The position numbers and the translations under genes are program-made. Shown one piece after another: positions 16,609 to 26,539 of a DNA stretch of 64,000 nucleotides. How positions within the stretch are numbered: the stretch's first letter is position 1; each line of letters opens with the position of its first letter. Source of the DNA: an uncultured Actinomycetes bacterium (GTDB lineage: Bacteria; Actinomycetota; Actinomycetes; Nanopelagicales; Nanopelagicaceae); assembly GCA_903834145.1 (NCBI GenBank), contig CAILHY010000020.1, positions 1-64,000 on the forward strand, in the 5' to 3' direction. Under the pieces are notes generated by a model, which was not told the DNA's origin, ran no database searches, and worked only from the letters and a program-made list of their open reading frames with translations.

Positions 16609-18110
16609 TTTGCACCCGTCATTGCTGAACCCAGAAGCTCCGGCGTCGTTGTCTTTGGATCTAATTCGGCAGTCACTTCACCGCGAAGCATGACTAATAG
16701 GCGATCTGACATTCCGATGAGTTCTTCCAAATCTGCACTCACCATGACGATGGCCATCCCTTTTTCGCGAGCCGAACGTAGTTCGTTCCAAATTGCTGCT
16801 TGCGCCCCCACGTCAACTCCGCGTGTAGGGTGCGCCGCCAACAAAAGCAATGGCTCCCCGCGCATTTCTCGTCCCACAATGAATTTTTGTTGATTTCCGC
16901 CAGAGAGCGCCATCGCGGGAGTATCTGGTCCAGGTGCTCGGACGTCGTACTCGGCCATGATAGAAACCGTGTCCGCGATGGTTGCCTTCTTGTCGATAAC
17001 AAAACCATTCATGACGGGTTTACTTCGTTGATGACCCAAAATTCGGTTCTCCCACAAAGGGCTTGCCATCAAAAGTGCTTGGCGCTGCCTATCTTCGGGA
17101 ATGAATCCAATTCCGAGATCGCGGCGCTCTGAAACAGAGAGATGCTCAACTGATTCGCTCCGAAAGGAGATTGAACCTGTCGAATTTCGAAGGCCAATAA
17201 TTGCCTCAATGAGTTCGCTCTGTCCATTGCCTTCAACGCCAGCAATACCAATGATTTCACCGGCATGAAGTTCGAAACTCACCTCGCTAACAACATCTCT
17301 GGCACCGGATGAGGAAGGTACGGTCACATTCTTGAGTGAAAGTGTCACAAGATCTTGTCGGGTTGAGCCCGTGGTTTCAGGAGAGGGAAGCTCGCTACCC
17401 ACCATGAGTTCAGCCAACATGCGTGGAGTTGTATCGCTGGACTTTACTTCAGCAACAGTGCTCCCTGCGCGTACCACGGTGACATCATCTGCTACGCGAA
17501 GAACTTCATCCAACTTGTGAGAGATGAAAATTACCGTCATGCCATCAGCGCGCAAGCCATGAAGTGCTGCGAAGAGTTCGTCCACTTCTTGTGGAACGAG
17601 CACTGCAGTTGGCTCATCAAAAATGAGGATCTTTGCGCCACGGTAAAGCACCTTAAGAATTTCGACTCTCTGGCGTTGGCCCACACCTAGCTCTTCAACG
17701 AGCACATCGGGGTCTACTTCTAGTCCATAGGCATTGGACATTTCCAGAATCTTCTTGCGGGCAAGATCGCGATCAATCACCGCGCCTTTTGTGGGTTCGT
17801 ATCCCAAAATCACATTCTCTAAAACCGTAAAATTGTCGGCCAACATAAAGTGTTGGTGCACCATGCCAATACCTGCCGCAATTGCATCTGCAGGTTTCTT
17901 AAAGGAGATAGCTTGGCCATTGACTAAAATCTCACCACTGTCAGGGTGCTGCATTCCATAAAGAATTTTCATGACGGTGGATTTTCCTGCACCGTTTTCT
18001 CCAACTAGGGCGTGGACTGAACCACCTTCAACCTTCATGGAGACATCCCTGTTCGCCACGACACCAGGGAATCGCTTACTAATGTTCCTCAACTCGACGA
18101 CAACAGCCAC
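16605..18110 (-). CDS. Nucleoside ABC transporter ATP-binding protein (NupO-like, two NBDs)
   Basis: A 501-residue protein with two fused ABC domains, as in RbsA/NupO-type importers. The first NBD has Walker A GENGAGKST (37-45) and Walker B ILIFDEP. The second has a degenerate Walker A, GVEGNGQSE, lacking the lysine, with signature ALSGGNQQK; this asymmetry is usual for the family. The start is GTG at 18110, because AGGAG lies 9 bases upstream, whereas the ATG at 18146 would run through that Shine-Dalgarno. It is separated from the binding-protein gene by an intrinsic terminator. Confidence 0.9.
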   Translation of the reverse strand: MAVVVELRNISKRFPGVVANRDVSMKVEGGSVHALVGENGAGKSTVMKILYGMQHPDSGEILVNGQAISFKKPADAIAAGIGMVHQHFMLADNFTVLENVILGYEPTKGAVIDRDLARKKILEMSNAYGLEVDPDVLVEELGVGQRQRVEILKVLYRGAKILIFDEPTAVLVPQEVDELFAALHGLRADGMTVIFISHKLDEVLRVADDVTVVRAGSTVAEVKSSDTTPRMLAELMVGSELPSPETTGSTRQDLVTLSLKNVTVPSSSGARDVVSEVSFELHAGEIIGIAGVEGNGQSELIEAIIGLRNSTGSISFRSESVEHLSVSERRDLGIGFIPEDRQRQALLMASPLWENRILGHQRSKPVMNGFVIDKKATIADTVSIMAEYDVRAPGPDTPAMALSGGNQQKFIVGREMRGEPLLLLAAHPTRGVDVGAQAAIWNELRSAREKGMAIVMVSADLEELIGMSDRLLVMLRGEVTAELDPKTTTPELLGSAMTGAK

Positions 18111-18152
18111 GCTACCAAATCTCCTCTTCGTTGAGAAAAATTTCACTGATTA

Positions 18153-18202
18153 AAAAACGCTCTGGTCCAATGAGGAGATTTAACTCCTCATTGGACCCGA
18201 GC
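18153..18202 (-). terminator. Intrinsic terminator between the binding-protein gene and the ABC operon
   Basis: GGTCCAATGAGGAG (18164-18177) pairs perfectly with CTCCTCATTGGACC (18184-18197) around a 6-base loop, and the stem resumes after one mismatch (18159-18162 with 18199-18202). On the minus strand it is followed by six T residues (18158-18153). It would end most transcripts of the BMP gene and let a fraction read into the ATPase and permeases, a common way to make binding protein in excess. Confidence 0.85.
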
Positions 18203-18251
18203 GCTACTACCTAACTCAGTTGCTCTTTTACTTCTTATCTAGGACAGAGAA

Positions 18252-19307
18252 TCAAGGAGCAGTTGGAACCTTGATCTTGCCGGAGATGATTGCCTTCGAT
18301 GCTGCATCGATTTGTGCCTTGTACTTGGTGATGTATCCACCTGAGTAGGAGACGCCAACGCCGCCCTTAGCAAGGTTGTACAAACGACCGTAGATGCCAG
18401 CCTTGGCATCAAGAACATCGTTGACAGAGCTTCCACGAACTGAAGCTGCAATAACGTCGTAAACAGCGTTATCAACGCGCTTTACAGCAGATGTCAGCGT
18501 GATCTTCTTCTCTGCAGCTGAAGCAGTTAGGTACTGATCAGAGTCAACTCCGATAGCCCAAACTTTCTTACCTGCTGCTGCTGCATCAGTTGCTGCAGCA
18601 AAGTTTCCTGCACCAGATCCACCGGCTGCTGAGTAAACAACATCAGTACCCTTGTCGATCATTCCCTTAACAATAACTTTCATCTTTGCAGGATCGCTAA
18701 AGCCAGAGAAGTCAGGTGGCTCTGAGACGTACTTCACGTCAACAGTTGCTGATTTCTTTGTGGCCTTTACGCCAGCAACAAATCCTGCTTCAAATGCTTG
18801 AAGCAAAGGAATGCGAACTCCGCCGACATAACCGATCTTGCCGTTCTTTGATGCGAGTGCTGCAGCAACGCCTGCAAGGTATGAACCTTCGTTAGCTGCG
18901 AAAACCAGTGAAGCAACATTGAGCAAATCAATAGATGCATCATCAACAATTCCGAATTGAACATTTGGGTAATCCATTGCAACCTTCTTCAATGGACCTG
19001 AGTACAAGTAGCCAACAGCAATAATTGGGTTGTATCCAGCCTTAGCAAGAAGACGAAGCTTTGCTTCGCGCTCTTGATCGCTACCAACAGTGACAGTTAC
19101 TTCTTTGGCTGTTACGCCTAGGGTCTTCTCTGCACGAATAAGGCCTGCTGCAGCTGAGTCATTGAATGACTTGTCGCCGCGGCCGCCGATGTCGTACGCA
19201 AGACCAACTTTTACCTTTGTCGCTGCACTGGCACTTGGCACTGAAATGAAGCCAACTGCGAGTGTTGTAGCCGCAGCGAGTGCGACTAGACGCAATGATT
19301 TTCTCAA
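18252..19307 (-). CDS. BMP-family nucleoside-binding protein of ABC importer (NupN-like)
   Basis: A 351-residue extracellular solute-binding protein of the BMP/PnrA family, which binds purine and other nucleosides. A Sec signal peptide (LRLVALAAATTLAVGFI, cleavage near SASAA) precedes VGLAYDIGGRGDKSFNDSA, the family's N-terminal signature. There is no cysteine at the cleavage site, so it is not a classical lipoprotein. The start is TTG at 19307, preceded by a strong GGGAGG Shine-Dalgarno (19314-19319) at 6 bases; no ATG is available. It is the first gene of the nucleoside uptake operon and is followed by a terminator. Confidence 0.9.
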   Translation of the reverse strand: MRKSLRLVALAAATTLAVGFISVPSASAATKVKVGLAYDIGGRGDKSFNDSAAAGLIRAEKTLGVTAKEVTVTVGSDQEREAKLRLLAKAGYNPIIAVGYLYSGPLKKVAMDYPNVQFGIVDDASIDLLNVASLVFAANEGSYLAGVAAALASKNGKIGYVGGVRIPLLQAFEAGFVAGVKATKKSATVDVKYVSEPPDFSGFSDPAKMKVIVKGMIDKGTDVVYSAAGGSGAGNFAAATDAAAAGKKVWAIGVDSDQYLTASAAEKKITLTSAVKRVDNAVYDVIAASVRGSSVNDVLDAKAGIYGRLYNLAKGGVGVSYSGGYITKYKAQIDAASKAIISGKIKVPTAP

Positions 19308-19313
19308 GTTATT

Positions 19314-19342
19314 CCTCCCGGGGGGCCCATGCTTTTCATGGG
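19314..19342 (-). promoter_or_regulatory. 5'-UTR hairpin and Shine-Dalgarno of the nucleoside-binding protein gene
   Basis: On the minus strand CCCATG / CATGGG (19326-19331 with 19337-19342, loop of 5) forms a hairpin. It is followed by six C residues (minus strand, 19325-19320) directly against the Shine-Dalgarno GGGAGG (19319-19314). The C-run could pair with the Shine-Dalgarno in an alternative fold, which with the TTG start would limit translation. A TAGGCT -10-like box occurs further upstream in the same 127-base gap. Regulation by such folding is a hypothesis. Confidence 0.4.
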
Positions 19343-19434
19343 GTGATTTGAGGCGAGCCTAGTATGTTTGAGCGTAAAAGAGGAATAAAAGTGACAAATG
19401 ATTTGGGCGTGGGAGGTAACTTCTAGGTAAACAC

Positions 19435-20439
19435 TCAACCCAAGGTAGAAAGTTTTGATGCTTTTACTGCGGCAATATTTATCGATTTAGCGAATTTTGC
19501 GAGAGTCGGGGACCAGAGGGATAGCCCTATCGCGTTCTCAGCAATTCCATATCTGCGCCCATAGACTCCGAGTTCAGAATTAATGACATCAGTGAGCATG
19601 CGATCTGCACTTGCTTGCGTAATGAAATCAATAAGTGCTCTATCAAATCTCTTCACAACAGAGGCGAGAATATATTTGCGCGCCTCGGCAGTAAGAGTGA
19701 GGTACTGATCGGGCTCAACTCCGATGAGACCCACGGATTTTCCCGCCTTATTGGCGCTCACAACTGCGCTAAATACGGAGGCATCGGAACCCGAAGTTGT
19801 GAGGAAAAGAACATCGCTTCCGGAGTTGATGAGCGCCGATGCAATCGCACCACCATCGCCTCCGACATATTTAGTATCTACGACAATCTTCTTATTGGTC
19901 GCCTTCGCCCCTGCCAAGAAACCATTTTCATAATCTGGGCTTTGCCCCAAACCTGCGATCAGCCCAAGTCTTTGCTTTTTCGAGACCAAGGCGCCAGCTA
20001 CTCCCGCAAGATATCCCCCCTGACTTTCTGAAAAGACAAGGGCTGCAACATTGAGTGAATCCACGCTTGCATCATTAAGTATGGCAAATTTGTGGTCGGG
20101 AAAATCAAGGGAAACTTTCTTAATCGTCGTTGCATATCCGCTACCGACAACGACAACTGGATCGCATCCTTTGGCAACGAGGGCTCGGATACGAGATTCG
20201 CGATCAGCATCGGTGCCGATAGTTACGGTCGCATCTACCATCACAGAAAATTTCTTTTGAACGGCGATAACAGCTGCCGCTGCGGCGTCGTTTATGGAAT
20301 GGTCCCCCACCCCGCCGGTGTCATAGGCAATTCCAATGTGGAGGACAGGTGCAGCAAGAGCAGGCGCAGTGACTGGAAGTGTTAACGCGGCTACGGCGGC
20401 CACTATGGCAACCAGTGCGCTAAAACTTCGCAACCTCAT
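19435..20439 (-). CDS. Second BMP-family ABC substrate-binding protein
   Basis: A 334-residue paralogue of the nucleoside-binding protein, with Sec signal peptide ([21 protein letters not shown]) and the signature [19 protein letters not shown]. It again has no lipobox cysteine. It shares segments such as [24 protein letters not shown] with the first copy but is clearly diverged. The ATG overlaps the trpS stop by 4 bases, so it is expressed with trpS rather than with the transporter, although it lies just upstream of the nup genes. It may widen the substrate range of the single transporter encoded here (inference). Confidence 0.85.
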   Translation of the reverse strand: MRLRSFSALVAIVAAVAALTLPVTAPALAAPVLHIGIAYDTGGVGDHSINDAAAAAVIAVQKKFSVMVDATVTIGTDADRESRIRALVAKGCDPVVVVGSGYATTIKKVSLDFPDHKFAILNDASVDSLNVAALVFSESQGGYLAGVAGALVSKKQRLGLIAGLGQSPDYENGFLAGAKATNKKIVVDTKYVGGDGGAIASALINSGSDVLFLTTSGSDASVFSAVVSANKAGKSVGLIGVEPDQYLTLTAEARKYILASVVKRFDRALIDFITQASADRMLTDVINSELGVYGRRYGIAENAIGLSLWSPTLAKFAKSINIAAVKASKLSTLG

Positions 20440-21434
20440 TGGACTAAGCCGAGATTCTTATATGTCAGTGCCAATGTTTTCTCTGCTACTACTCGAGCTT
20501 TCTCTGCTCCTTCATGCAATATCTTCACCAATGCCGTTTCATCTTCTAGCAACTCAACTGCCTTGGCGCGGATAGGTCGTAGGTACTCCACTACGATTTC
20601 AGCGACGGCACCTTTGAAATCTCCGTAGCCTTTGTTTTCAAATTCCTTTTCGATATCAGCAATCGAACTTCCCGACAGCGCCGAATGAATAGTCATGAGA
20701 TTGCTAATACCCGGCTTTTCCGTTTGATCGAATCGAATTTCGCGTCCGGCATCGGTCATAGAACTCTTAATCTTCTTTGCGTTAATTTCGGCAGTATCCA
20801 TAATTTCTATGACGCCCTGCATTGAAGCGGCTGACTTGCTCATTTTGGATGTTGGATCTTGCAGATCGTTAATCTTTGCGCCACTTTTTAAAATGTGTGG
20901 TTCGGGAATCTGAAAAGTTTGCCCGTATCGAGAATTAAATCGTCCCGCGAGATCTCTGGTGAGTTCGATATGTTGACGTTGATCCTCACCCACGGGAACA
21001 CGATCTGCTTGGTATAACAAAATATCCGCTGCCTGAAGCATGGGGTATGTGAATAACCCAACGGCAGTGCGATCTGTTCCTGTTTTTTGAGACTTATCTT
21101 TAAATTGGGTCATACGACTTGCTTCGCCAAATCCTGCTAGGCATTCCATAATCCATCCCAATTGATTGTGTTGGGAAACATGCGATTGCAAAAATAGCGT
21201 GCACTTTTGAGGATCTACACCCGATGCAATCAATTGGGCGGCAGAGAGCAGAGATCTTTTGCGCAAGAGTGCTGGATCTGTCTCAATTGTGAGTGCATGA
21301 AGATCGGCAATGAAAAAGAAGACATCGTGATCTTCTTGCAATTGAACCCATTGCTTCACCGCACCGAGATAGTTGCCCAGGTGAAAGGAATCGGCAGTGG
21401 GCTGAATTCCCGAAAGAACGCGTTTGCAAGTCAT
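20436..21434 (-). CDS. trpS: Tryptophanyl-tRNA synthetase
   Basis: A 332-residue class I aminoacyl-tRNA synthetase charging tRNA-Trp. The HIGH-type motif is HLGN (18-21) and the KMSKS loop is exact, KMSKS (197-201). Length matches the bacterial enzyme. A GAGAAT box 7 bases before the ATG fits the leaderless pattern seen elsewhere in the window. It is followed by the second BMP protein with a 4-base overlap. Confidence 0.95.
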   Translation of the reverse strand: MTCKRVLSGIQPTADSFHLGNYLGAVKQWVQLQEDHDVFFFIADLHALTIETDPALLRKRSLLSAAQLIASGVDPQKCTLFLQSHVSQHNQLGWIMECLAGFGEASRMTQFKDKSQKTGTDRTAVGLFTYPMLQAADILLYQADRVPVGEDQRQHIELTRDLAGRFNSRYGQTFQIPEPHILKSGAKINDLQDPTSKMSKSAASMQGVIEIMDTAEINAKKIKSSMTDAGREIRFDQTEKPGISNLMTIHSALSGSSIADIEKEFENKGYGDFKGAVAEIVVEYLRPIRAKAVELLEDETALVKILHEGAEKARVVAEKTLALTYKNLGLVQ

Positions 21435-21454
21435 AGAGTCAATTCTCGCATGAA

Positions 21455-22771
21455 TTACTGGACACGGGCGATCAATATTCGACCCGCGCGTTTTCCCTCC
21501 ATGGAAAGCACGGTGATTCGAATTCCATCGATACTGACAACATCATGTTCGCGAGGGATTCGACCTAAGAAATGCATGACAAAGCCGCTGACGGTCTCGT
21601 AAGGACCTTCAGGAATTTCTATACCTGCCTCATCCCTCAGATCCTCGATGGAAATCAGTCCGTCAATTTCAAAGTCACCTGTTCGCGCCTCTTCTTCGAC
21701 GTCCACTTCATGGGAGTCGTACTCGTCACGGATTTCACCAATGAGGCATTCAACGAGATCCTCCATCGTGATGATTCCATCGGTGCCGCCATATTCATCC
21801 AGAACGATGGCCAAATGTTGACGTTGATTGCGCATTTCCGTGAGAGCTGGCAAGACTCCTTTCGTGCCAGGCAGGAACATGACAGGTCGAACAAGTTCTT
21901 GGATCTTTCCGCCATTTCCCGTTGTGGCCCCCATTGAAGTTTCAAGAAGGTCGCGCACATGTATAAATCCAATAACTTCATCACTGGAACCTCGAACAAC
22001 GGGGTATCGAGAATGTGCCCGCTCTACCGCTTGCGTTATCGCTTTTGCGATAGTGAGCGAACCATCCAGAAAATCAACTTCAGTGCGTGGCACCATGACT
22101 TCATGTACTTGTCGCTCTGATGCATTAAAAACTTCTTCAACAATCTCGCGCTCTTCTGCCGTCAGAGCCGAGTGGCCCGTCACGAGATCGAGCAACTCTT
22201 CTTCAGACATTTGTGTCCGTTGCTCTGCTGGATCTATCCCAAAAATACGGACGACAAAATTGGTGGAGTGTGACAGGAGCCAAATAACAGGCCGGAAGAT
22301 CATGGCCAAAACATCGATGATCGGTGCCGCTGCCAGTGCAATCGCTTCCGTTCGAAAAAGTGCCAAACGCTTAGGAACTAATTCTCCAAAAACTAATGAG
22401 AAATAAGCGATGATCAAAGTAAGTCCGACCAAGGAGAGTGCATTGCTCCAACCGCGCGAGAAACCCAATCCTTCAAGCCACGGTTCAACGTAGGTGCCTA
22501 TACGTTCAGCTCCCAACGCTGCCGAAAGAAAACCGCACACAGTTACGCCGACTTGGGCAGCAGCGAGAAAGCGATTGGGGTTTTCTGAGAGGGCTGCCAC
22601 CCTGGCGCCGCGACGACCGCGCGTGGCCATTTGGCGAACTTGGCTATCTCGGAGGGAAATCAAAGCAATTTCTGCCGCAACAAAGAGGGCAGCAAGCAGG
22701 ATTAGCGCGGCAACGACTCCAATATCCGTGAGAAGCGCTCCTAAAGAACGCCCCGTGGGGTCAGGTGACAT
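21455..22771 (-). CDS. CorC/HlyC-family membrane protein (CNNM/DUF21, CBS pair, CorC_HlyC domain)
   Basis: A 438-residue membrane protein. The N-terminal CNNM/DUF21 domain (about residues 15-200) has four hydrophobic helices with [15 protein letters not shown]. It is followed by a tandem CBS module ([16 protein letters not shown] through [22 protein letters not shown]) and a C-terminal CorC_HlyC domain ([17 protein letters not shown]). Members are linked to Mg2+/Co2+ efflux or envelope integrity; the name hemolysin is historical. It is divergent from the UgpC-type ATPase gene and 20 bases upstream of trpS. Confidence 0.88.
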   Translation of the reverse strand: MSPDPTGRSLGALLTDIGVVAALILLAALFVAAEIALISLRDSQVRQMATRGRRGARVAALSENPNRFLAAAQVGVTVCGFLSAALGAERIGTYVEPWLEGLGFSRGWSNALSLVGLTLIIAYFSLVFGELVPKRLALFRTEAIALAAAPIIDVLAMIFRPVIWLLSHSTNFVVRIFGIDPAEQRTQMSEEELLDLVTGHSALTAEEREIVEEVFNASERQVHEVMVPRTEVDFLDGSLTIAKAITQAVERAHSRYPVVRGSSDEVIGFIHVRDLLETSMGATTGNGGKIQELVRPVMFLPGTKGVLPALTEMRNQRQHLAIVLDEYGGTDGIITMEDLVECLIGEIRDEYDSHEVDVEEEARTGDFEIDGLISIEDLRDEAGIEIPEGPYETVSGFVMHFLGRIPREHDVVSIDGIRITVLSMEGKRAGRILIARVQ

Positions 22772-22879
22772 ACGTATAAGGATATAGCCAGGAACTTCCC
22801 TTGTGGCGCTCTTATGCCGTAACCTCCTGGCAACGCATTTGGGGCAACTGCCTTAAATGACCTTCATCCAACGGACCGT

Positions 22880-22897
22880 CGGGCACGTACCTGCCCG
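22880..22897 (+). promoter_or_regulatory. 5'-UTR hairpin just before the Shine-Dalgarno of the UgpC/MsmK-type ATPase gene
   Basis: CGGGCA (22880-22885) and TGCCCG (22892-22897) form a perfect 6-bp stem with a 6-base loop, immediately followed by AAGGAG (22901-22906) and the ATG at 22916. No T-run follows, so it is not a terminator. It may stabilise the mRNA or expose the ribosome site. The divergent gap of 144 bases otherwise shows no convincing -35/-10 pair. Confidence 0.4.
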
Positions 22898-22915
22898 GAG
22901 AAGGAGAAATCTCGC

Positions 22916-23998
22916 ATGGCATCAGTTGTATTTGATAAGGCAACACGAATTTATCCAGGCACTACCGCTCCCGCAGTCGACAAACTTGATCTCGTTGTTA
23001 ATGACGGAGAGTTTCTCGTACTGGTCGGACCTTCAGGTTGCGGAAAGTCAACATCACTTCGCATGTTGGCCGGGCTTGAAGAAATCGATAACGGTCGCAT
23101 CCTTATTGGAGATCGCGACGTTACAAATATCGCACCAAAGGATCGCGATATTGCGATGGTTTTCCAGTCTTATGCGCTCTACCCCCATATGACTGTTGCA
23201 GAAAATATGGGTTTCGCTCTTAAAATTGCTGGAACTCCAAAAGAAGAACGTGAACGTCGCGTCCTTGAAGCGGCAAAGTTGCTTGATCTTGAGCCATACT
23301 TAGAGCGAAAGCCAAAAGCGCTATCTGGTGGTCAACGCCAGCGCGTTGCAATGGGTCGCGCAATTGTTCGCGAGCCACAGGTATTTCTTATGGACGAGCC
23401 GTTGTCCAACTTAGATGCGAAGTTGCGTGTTGCAACTCGTACGCAGATCGCGGCGCTTCAGCGTCGCCTTGGCATCACAACAGTTTATGTAACACACGAT
23501 CAAGTTGAGGCTATGACTATGGGAGATCGCGTTGCGGTTCTCAAAGATGGTCTGCTGCAACAAGTGGATACTCCACGCAATCTCTATGACAATCCAGCTA
23601 ATGCTTTCGTTGCTGGCTTCATCGGATCACCTGCCATGAACTTGTTGGTTGCACCAGTTTCTGGTGGACAAGCAAAGCTCGGCGGCCTTTCTGTTGCAGC
23701 CCCTGCCAGTGCTGGAAATTCAGTCACTATCGGTATTCGTCCAGAAGGCTTCGCGCCATCTTCGGCTGGATTTGATGTCGTCGTTGAGGTTGTTGAAGAA
23801 CTTGGTGCAGATGCATTTGTTTACGGTAAGCCAGCAGATGCTTCTGTGAAGTTTGCTCACTCAACAGATGAAGGCGCACAAGTAATTCTTCGTTGGGATC
23901 CTAAGAATCCGCCTAAGCCAGGAACTACTGTTACTGTCTCAGCGATTCCTTCTGCCATCCACTTCTTCGATGCAACAACTGGAGAGCGTCTTAAGTAA
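22916..23998 (+). CDS. Carbohydrate ABC transporter ATP-binding protein (UgpC/MsmK type)
   Basis: A 360-residue ATPase of the CUT1 class. Walker A GPSGCGKST (38-46), signature LSGGQ (136-140), Walker B VFLMDE (156-161) and a C-terminal TOBE/OB regulatory domain (from about residue 235, IGIRPEGFAP). Shine-Dalgarno AAGGAG is 9 bases upstream. No permease or binding-protein gene is adjacent, so it probably energises several sugar importers encoded elsewhere, as MsmK and MsiK do (established for those proteins, inferred here). A very strong bidirectional terminator follows. Confidence 0.9.
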   Translation: MASVVFDKATRIYPGTTAPAVDKLDLVVNDGEFLVLVGPSGCGKSTSLRMLAGLEEIDNGRILIGDRDVTNIAPKDRDIAMVFQSYALYPHMTVAENMGFALKIAGTPKEERERRVLEAAKLLDLEPYLERKPKALSGGQRQRVAMGRAIVREPQVFLMDEPLSNLDAKLRVATRTQIAALQRRLGITTVYVTHDQVEAMTMGDRVAVLKDGLLQQVDTPRNLYDNPANAFVAGFIGSPAMNLLVAPVSGGQAKLGGLSVAAPASAGNSVTIGIRPEGFAPSSAGFDVVVEVVEELGADAFVYGKPADASVKFAHSTDEGAQVILRWDPKNPPKPGTTVTVSAIPSAIHFFDATTGERLK

Positions 23999-24000
23999 TG

Positions 24001-24049
24001 AGTAATAGAAAAGCCCCCAGTCACTATGACTGGGGGCTTTTCTATTACT
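24001..24049. terminator. Bidirectional intrinsic terminator, 23-bp perfect stem
   Basis: Bases 24001-24023 and 24027-24049 are perfectly complementary, leaving a 3-base loop. The core AAAAGCCCCCAGTCA / TGACTGGGGGCTTTT has A-runs and T-runs on both sides, so it works in both directions between the convergent ATPase gene and icd. Confidence 0.95.
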
Positions 24050-24070
24050 TCTCCTACTTCTTCTTTCCAG

Positions 24071-25285
24071 TTAAGCCATTGCTTTACGCAGATTTTCATC
24101 AATGGAAGCCAAGAAATCCTGGGTTGTCTGCCATGGTGCATCCGGTGAAATAAGGAGGGCTAAATCCTTCGTCATTTTCCCTGATTCAACAGTTTCGATG
24201 CAGACTCGCTCTAAGGTTTCAGCAAACCTTGCTAGCTCTGGGGTGTTATCCAACTTTGCTCGATGTAACAAGCCACGTGTCCAAGCAAAGATGGATGCGA
24301 TTGGATTTGTCGATGTTGGTCGACCTTTCTGGTGTTCGCGGAAGTGACGTGTCACCGTCCCGTGAGCGGCCTCAGCTTCAACAATCTTTCCATCTGGAGT
24401 CATCAAAACACTTGTCATTAAACCAAGTGATCCATACCCCTGTGCGATCGTGTCGGACTGCACGTCACCGTCATAATTCTTACAAGCCCAAACGTAGCCA
24501 CCGTCCCACTTCAAAGCCGTAGCGACCATGTCATCGATGAGGCGATGTTCGTAGGTGATTCCCAACTTATCAAATTCAGCTTTGAACTCAGTTTGGTAAA
24601 TCTCTTCAAAAATATCTTTGAATCGACCATCGTAGGCTTTGAGAATCGTGTTCTTGGTCGAAAGATATACTGGGTACTTACGCAAAATACCGTAGTTGAG
24701 CGATGCGCGAGCGAAGTCGCGAATGGACTCATCCAAGTTGTACATACCCATCGCGACACCAGAACCTGGGAATTTATACACTTCAAATTCAATCGGTGCT
24801 GACTTATCTTCAGGCGTAAATGTCATAGTCAAAGTTCCTGCACTTGGAACCAAGAAATCAGTTGCCTTGTATTGATCACCAAATGCATGACGGCCAATAA
24901 CGATGGGCTTAGTCCAGTGTGGAACCAAACGAGGCACATTGCTGATGATGATTGGCTCACGGAAAATTACTCCGCCAAGAATATTGCGGACAGTTCCATT
25001 GGGAGATTTCCACATCTTCTTGAGACCAAACTCTTCAACGCGAGCTTCATCTGGAGTGATTGTTGCGCACTTGACGCCGACTCCATGTTTTTGAATTGCA
25101 TGTGCAGAATCAATGGTCACCTGATCATTGGTTGCATCACGGTGTTCCATCCCTAGGTCGTAATACTCAAGATTGATATCCAAGTAAGGCAAAATCAATT
25201 GTTCCTTGATGAACTGCCAGATAATGCGTGTCATTTCATCGCCGTCTAGTTCTACTACGGTTCCTACGACTTTAATCTTGTTCAT
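24071..25285 (-). CDS. icd: Isocitrate dehydrogenase, NADP-dependent (homodimeric type II)
   Basis: A 404-residue enzyme oxidising isocitrate to 2-oxoglutarate in the TCA cycle. [17 protein letters not shown] near the N-terminus and [19 protein letters not shown] (about residues 94-112, substrate serine) identify the eukaryote-like homodimeric class rather than the E. coli type. Later [18 protein letters not shown] and AHGTVTRH match the metal and cofactor regions. A GGAG Shine-Dalgarno precedes the ATG. It lies 20 bases behind mdh and forms an mdh-icd operon ended by the strong terminator. Confidence 0.95.
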   Translation of the reverse strand: MNKIKVVGTVVELDGDEMTRIIWQFIKEQLILPYLDINLEYYDLGMEHRDATNDQVTIDSAHAIQKHGVGVKCATITPDEARVEEFGLKKMWKSPNGTVRNILGGVIFREPIIISNVPRLVPHWTKPIVIGRHAFGDQYKATDFLVPSAGTLTMTFTPEDKSAPIEFEVYKFPGSGVAMGMYNLDESIRDFARASLNYGILRKYPVYLSTKNTILKAYDGRFKDIFEEIYQTEFKAEFDKLGITYEHRLIDDMVATALKWDGGYVWACKNYDGDVQSDTIAQGYGSLGLMTSVLMTPDGKIVEAEAAHGTVTRHFREHQKGRPTSTNPIASIFAWTRGLLHRAKLDNTPELARFAETLERVCIETVESGKMTKDLALLISPDAPWQTTQDFLASIDENLRKAMA

Positions 25286-25305
25286 TTCTTCTCCGCTCCT
25301 AAAGC

Positions 25306-26256
25306 CTAAAGGCTTTGTACGTCTGCTTGTTTTGTACGAACAGCCTCAGCGGCTACTTTAAGTTCAGCTAATTCGGTAGCTGAAAGATCGGTCTCAACAA
25401 CTTTTACGATTCCTGAACGTCCTACCTGAGCTTCTACACCAAGGTACACACCGGAAATTCCGTACTCACCATCAACCCATGCACACACTGGCATCACGTT
25501 TCCGGCATCTTCGATCACAGCTTTTGCCATACGCGCTGCAGCAGCCGATGGTGCGTAGTAAGCCGAGCCGGTTTTCAGCAAGGCAACAATTTCTGCGCCA
25601 CCATTTCGAGTGCGGGTAACTAGTTCATCGATTTCTTCGGCAGAAAGCTTCTGCGAAAGTGGTACACCGTCAACAGTGCAACGACTTGGAACTGGCACCA
25701 TGGTGTCTCCATGGGAGCCAAGGGTCAAAGTCTTCACCGATCCAACAGCAACCCCAAGTTTTTCTGCAACGAAATTTGTGAAGCGTGCTGTATCGAGCAT
25801 TCCCGCTTGCCCCATAACGCGATGATGAGGGAAACCAGTGGCAAGTTGAGCCAGGGCGGTCATTTCATCCAGCGGATTAGAAACCACAATGATGACTGCA
25901 TTGGGGCTGTGCTTGGCAATATTTTCAGCAACCCCTCGAACAATTCCTGCATTTACTCCAATGAGATCCATGCGGCTCATACCAGGTTTGCGAGGAAGGC
26001 CCGCTGTAATGACGACAACATCTGAATTAGCCGTGGCTTCATATCCAGCGCCTTCAGGAGTTGTTGTTGCGCCAACAACCTTAGATTCAAAACCTTCGAT
26101 GGAGCGCGATTGATTAATATCTAACGCGATACCTTCTGATTTGCCTTCAACAATATCTGTGAGTACCACTGTGTCGAAAACATTGTATTCGGCCAATCGC
26201 AGAGCAGTTGTTGATCCATAAAAACCTGCTCCGACTACCGTGACTTTGCCTGCCAT
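25306..26256 (-). CDS. mdh: Malate dehydrogenase (LDH-like type)
   Basis: A 316-residue NAD-dependent dehydrogenase interconverting malate and oxaloacetate. It has the Rossmann motif [14 protein letters not shown], an acidic NAD-selecting residue in [23 protein letters not shown] in the substrate loop, and catalytic GSHGDTMVP. It resembles the lactate-dehydrogenase-like MDH group. The ATG at 26256 opens with [10 protein letters not shown]; a GTG three codons earlier (26265) is also possible, with GGAAGG upstream of both. A TTGACG -35-like element overlaps a TTGACGTCAA palindrome upstream. Confidence 0.9.
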   Translation of the reverse strand: MAGKVTVVGAGFYGSTTALRLAEYNVFDTVVLTDIVEGKSEGIALDINQSRSIEGFESKVVGATTTPEGAGYEATANSDVVVITAGLPRKPGMSRMDLIGVNAGIVRGVAENIAKHSPNAVIIVVSNPLDEMTALAQLATGFPHHRVMGQAGMLDTARFTNFVAEKLGVAVGSVKTLTLGSHGDTMVPVPSRCTVDGVPLSQKLSAEEIDELVTRTRNGGAEIVALLKTGSAYYAPSAAAARMAKAVIEDAGNVMPVCAWVDGEYGISGVYLGVEAQVGRSGIVKVVETDLSATELAELKVAAEAVRTKQADVQSL

Positions 26257-26283
26257 AACCTTCACTGCCTTCCGTCTGGTTTT

Positions 26284-26310
26284 TGTCTAGGAAAACTCTC
26301 TTGACGTCAA
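26284..26310 (-). promoter_or_regulatory. Putative mdh promoter with palindrome TTGACGTCAA
   Basis: On the minus strand TTGACG (26310-26305) and TAGACA (26289-26284) are 15 bases apart, a short but possible promoter in the 52-61-base gap before mdh. The -35 is half of a perfect 10-base palindrome, TTGACGTCAA (26301-26310), that could be a repressor site. Confidence 0.35.
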
Positions 26311-26317
26311 GATAATT

Positions 26318-26539
26318 CTACCGCCCGCGAGGAAGTGCTATTGCCAAGGCGAAGAGCGCCACGGCCATAGTGAGCGGAAGAAATCGACCAATCATGCGCT
26401 CATTTCGTTGAGAAATGGCAATCGCAGCACACCCCGCCGCAATGAGCACGGATCCGCCTCGAACTACTCCAAAAATGCCCAACACCAGCCCTAGCCCAAT
26501 TACGGCATAGCTTGCGAGAGAAAATGGAGTTAGCGACAT
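26318..26539 (-). CDS. Small membrane protein, DUF3017 family
   Basis: A 73-residue protein with three hydrophobic stretches (about residues 9-25, 29-43 and 52-69) and a short basic linker RNERMIGRF. Size, topology and position directly behind folD (10-base overlap) match the actinobacterial DUF3017 family, whose function is unknown. The ATG at 26539 lies inside the last codons of folD, so translation is probably coupled. Confidence 0.75.
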   Translation of the reverse strand: MSLTPFSLASYAVIGLGLVLGIFGVVRGGSVLIAAGCAAIAISQRNERMIGRFLPLTMAVALFALAIALPRGR

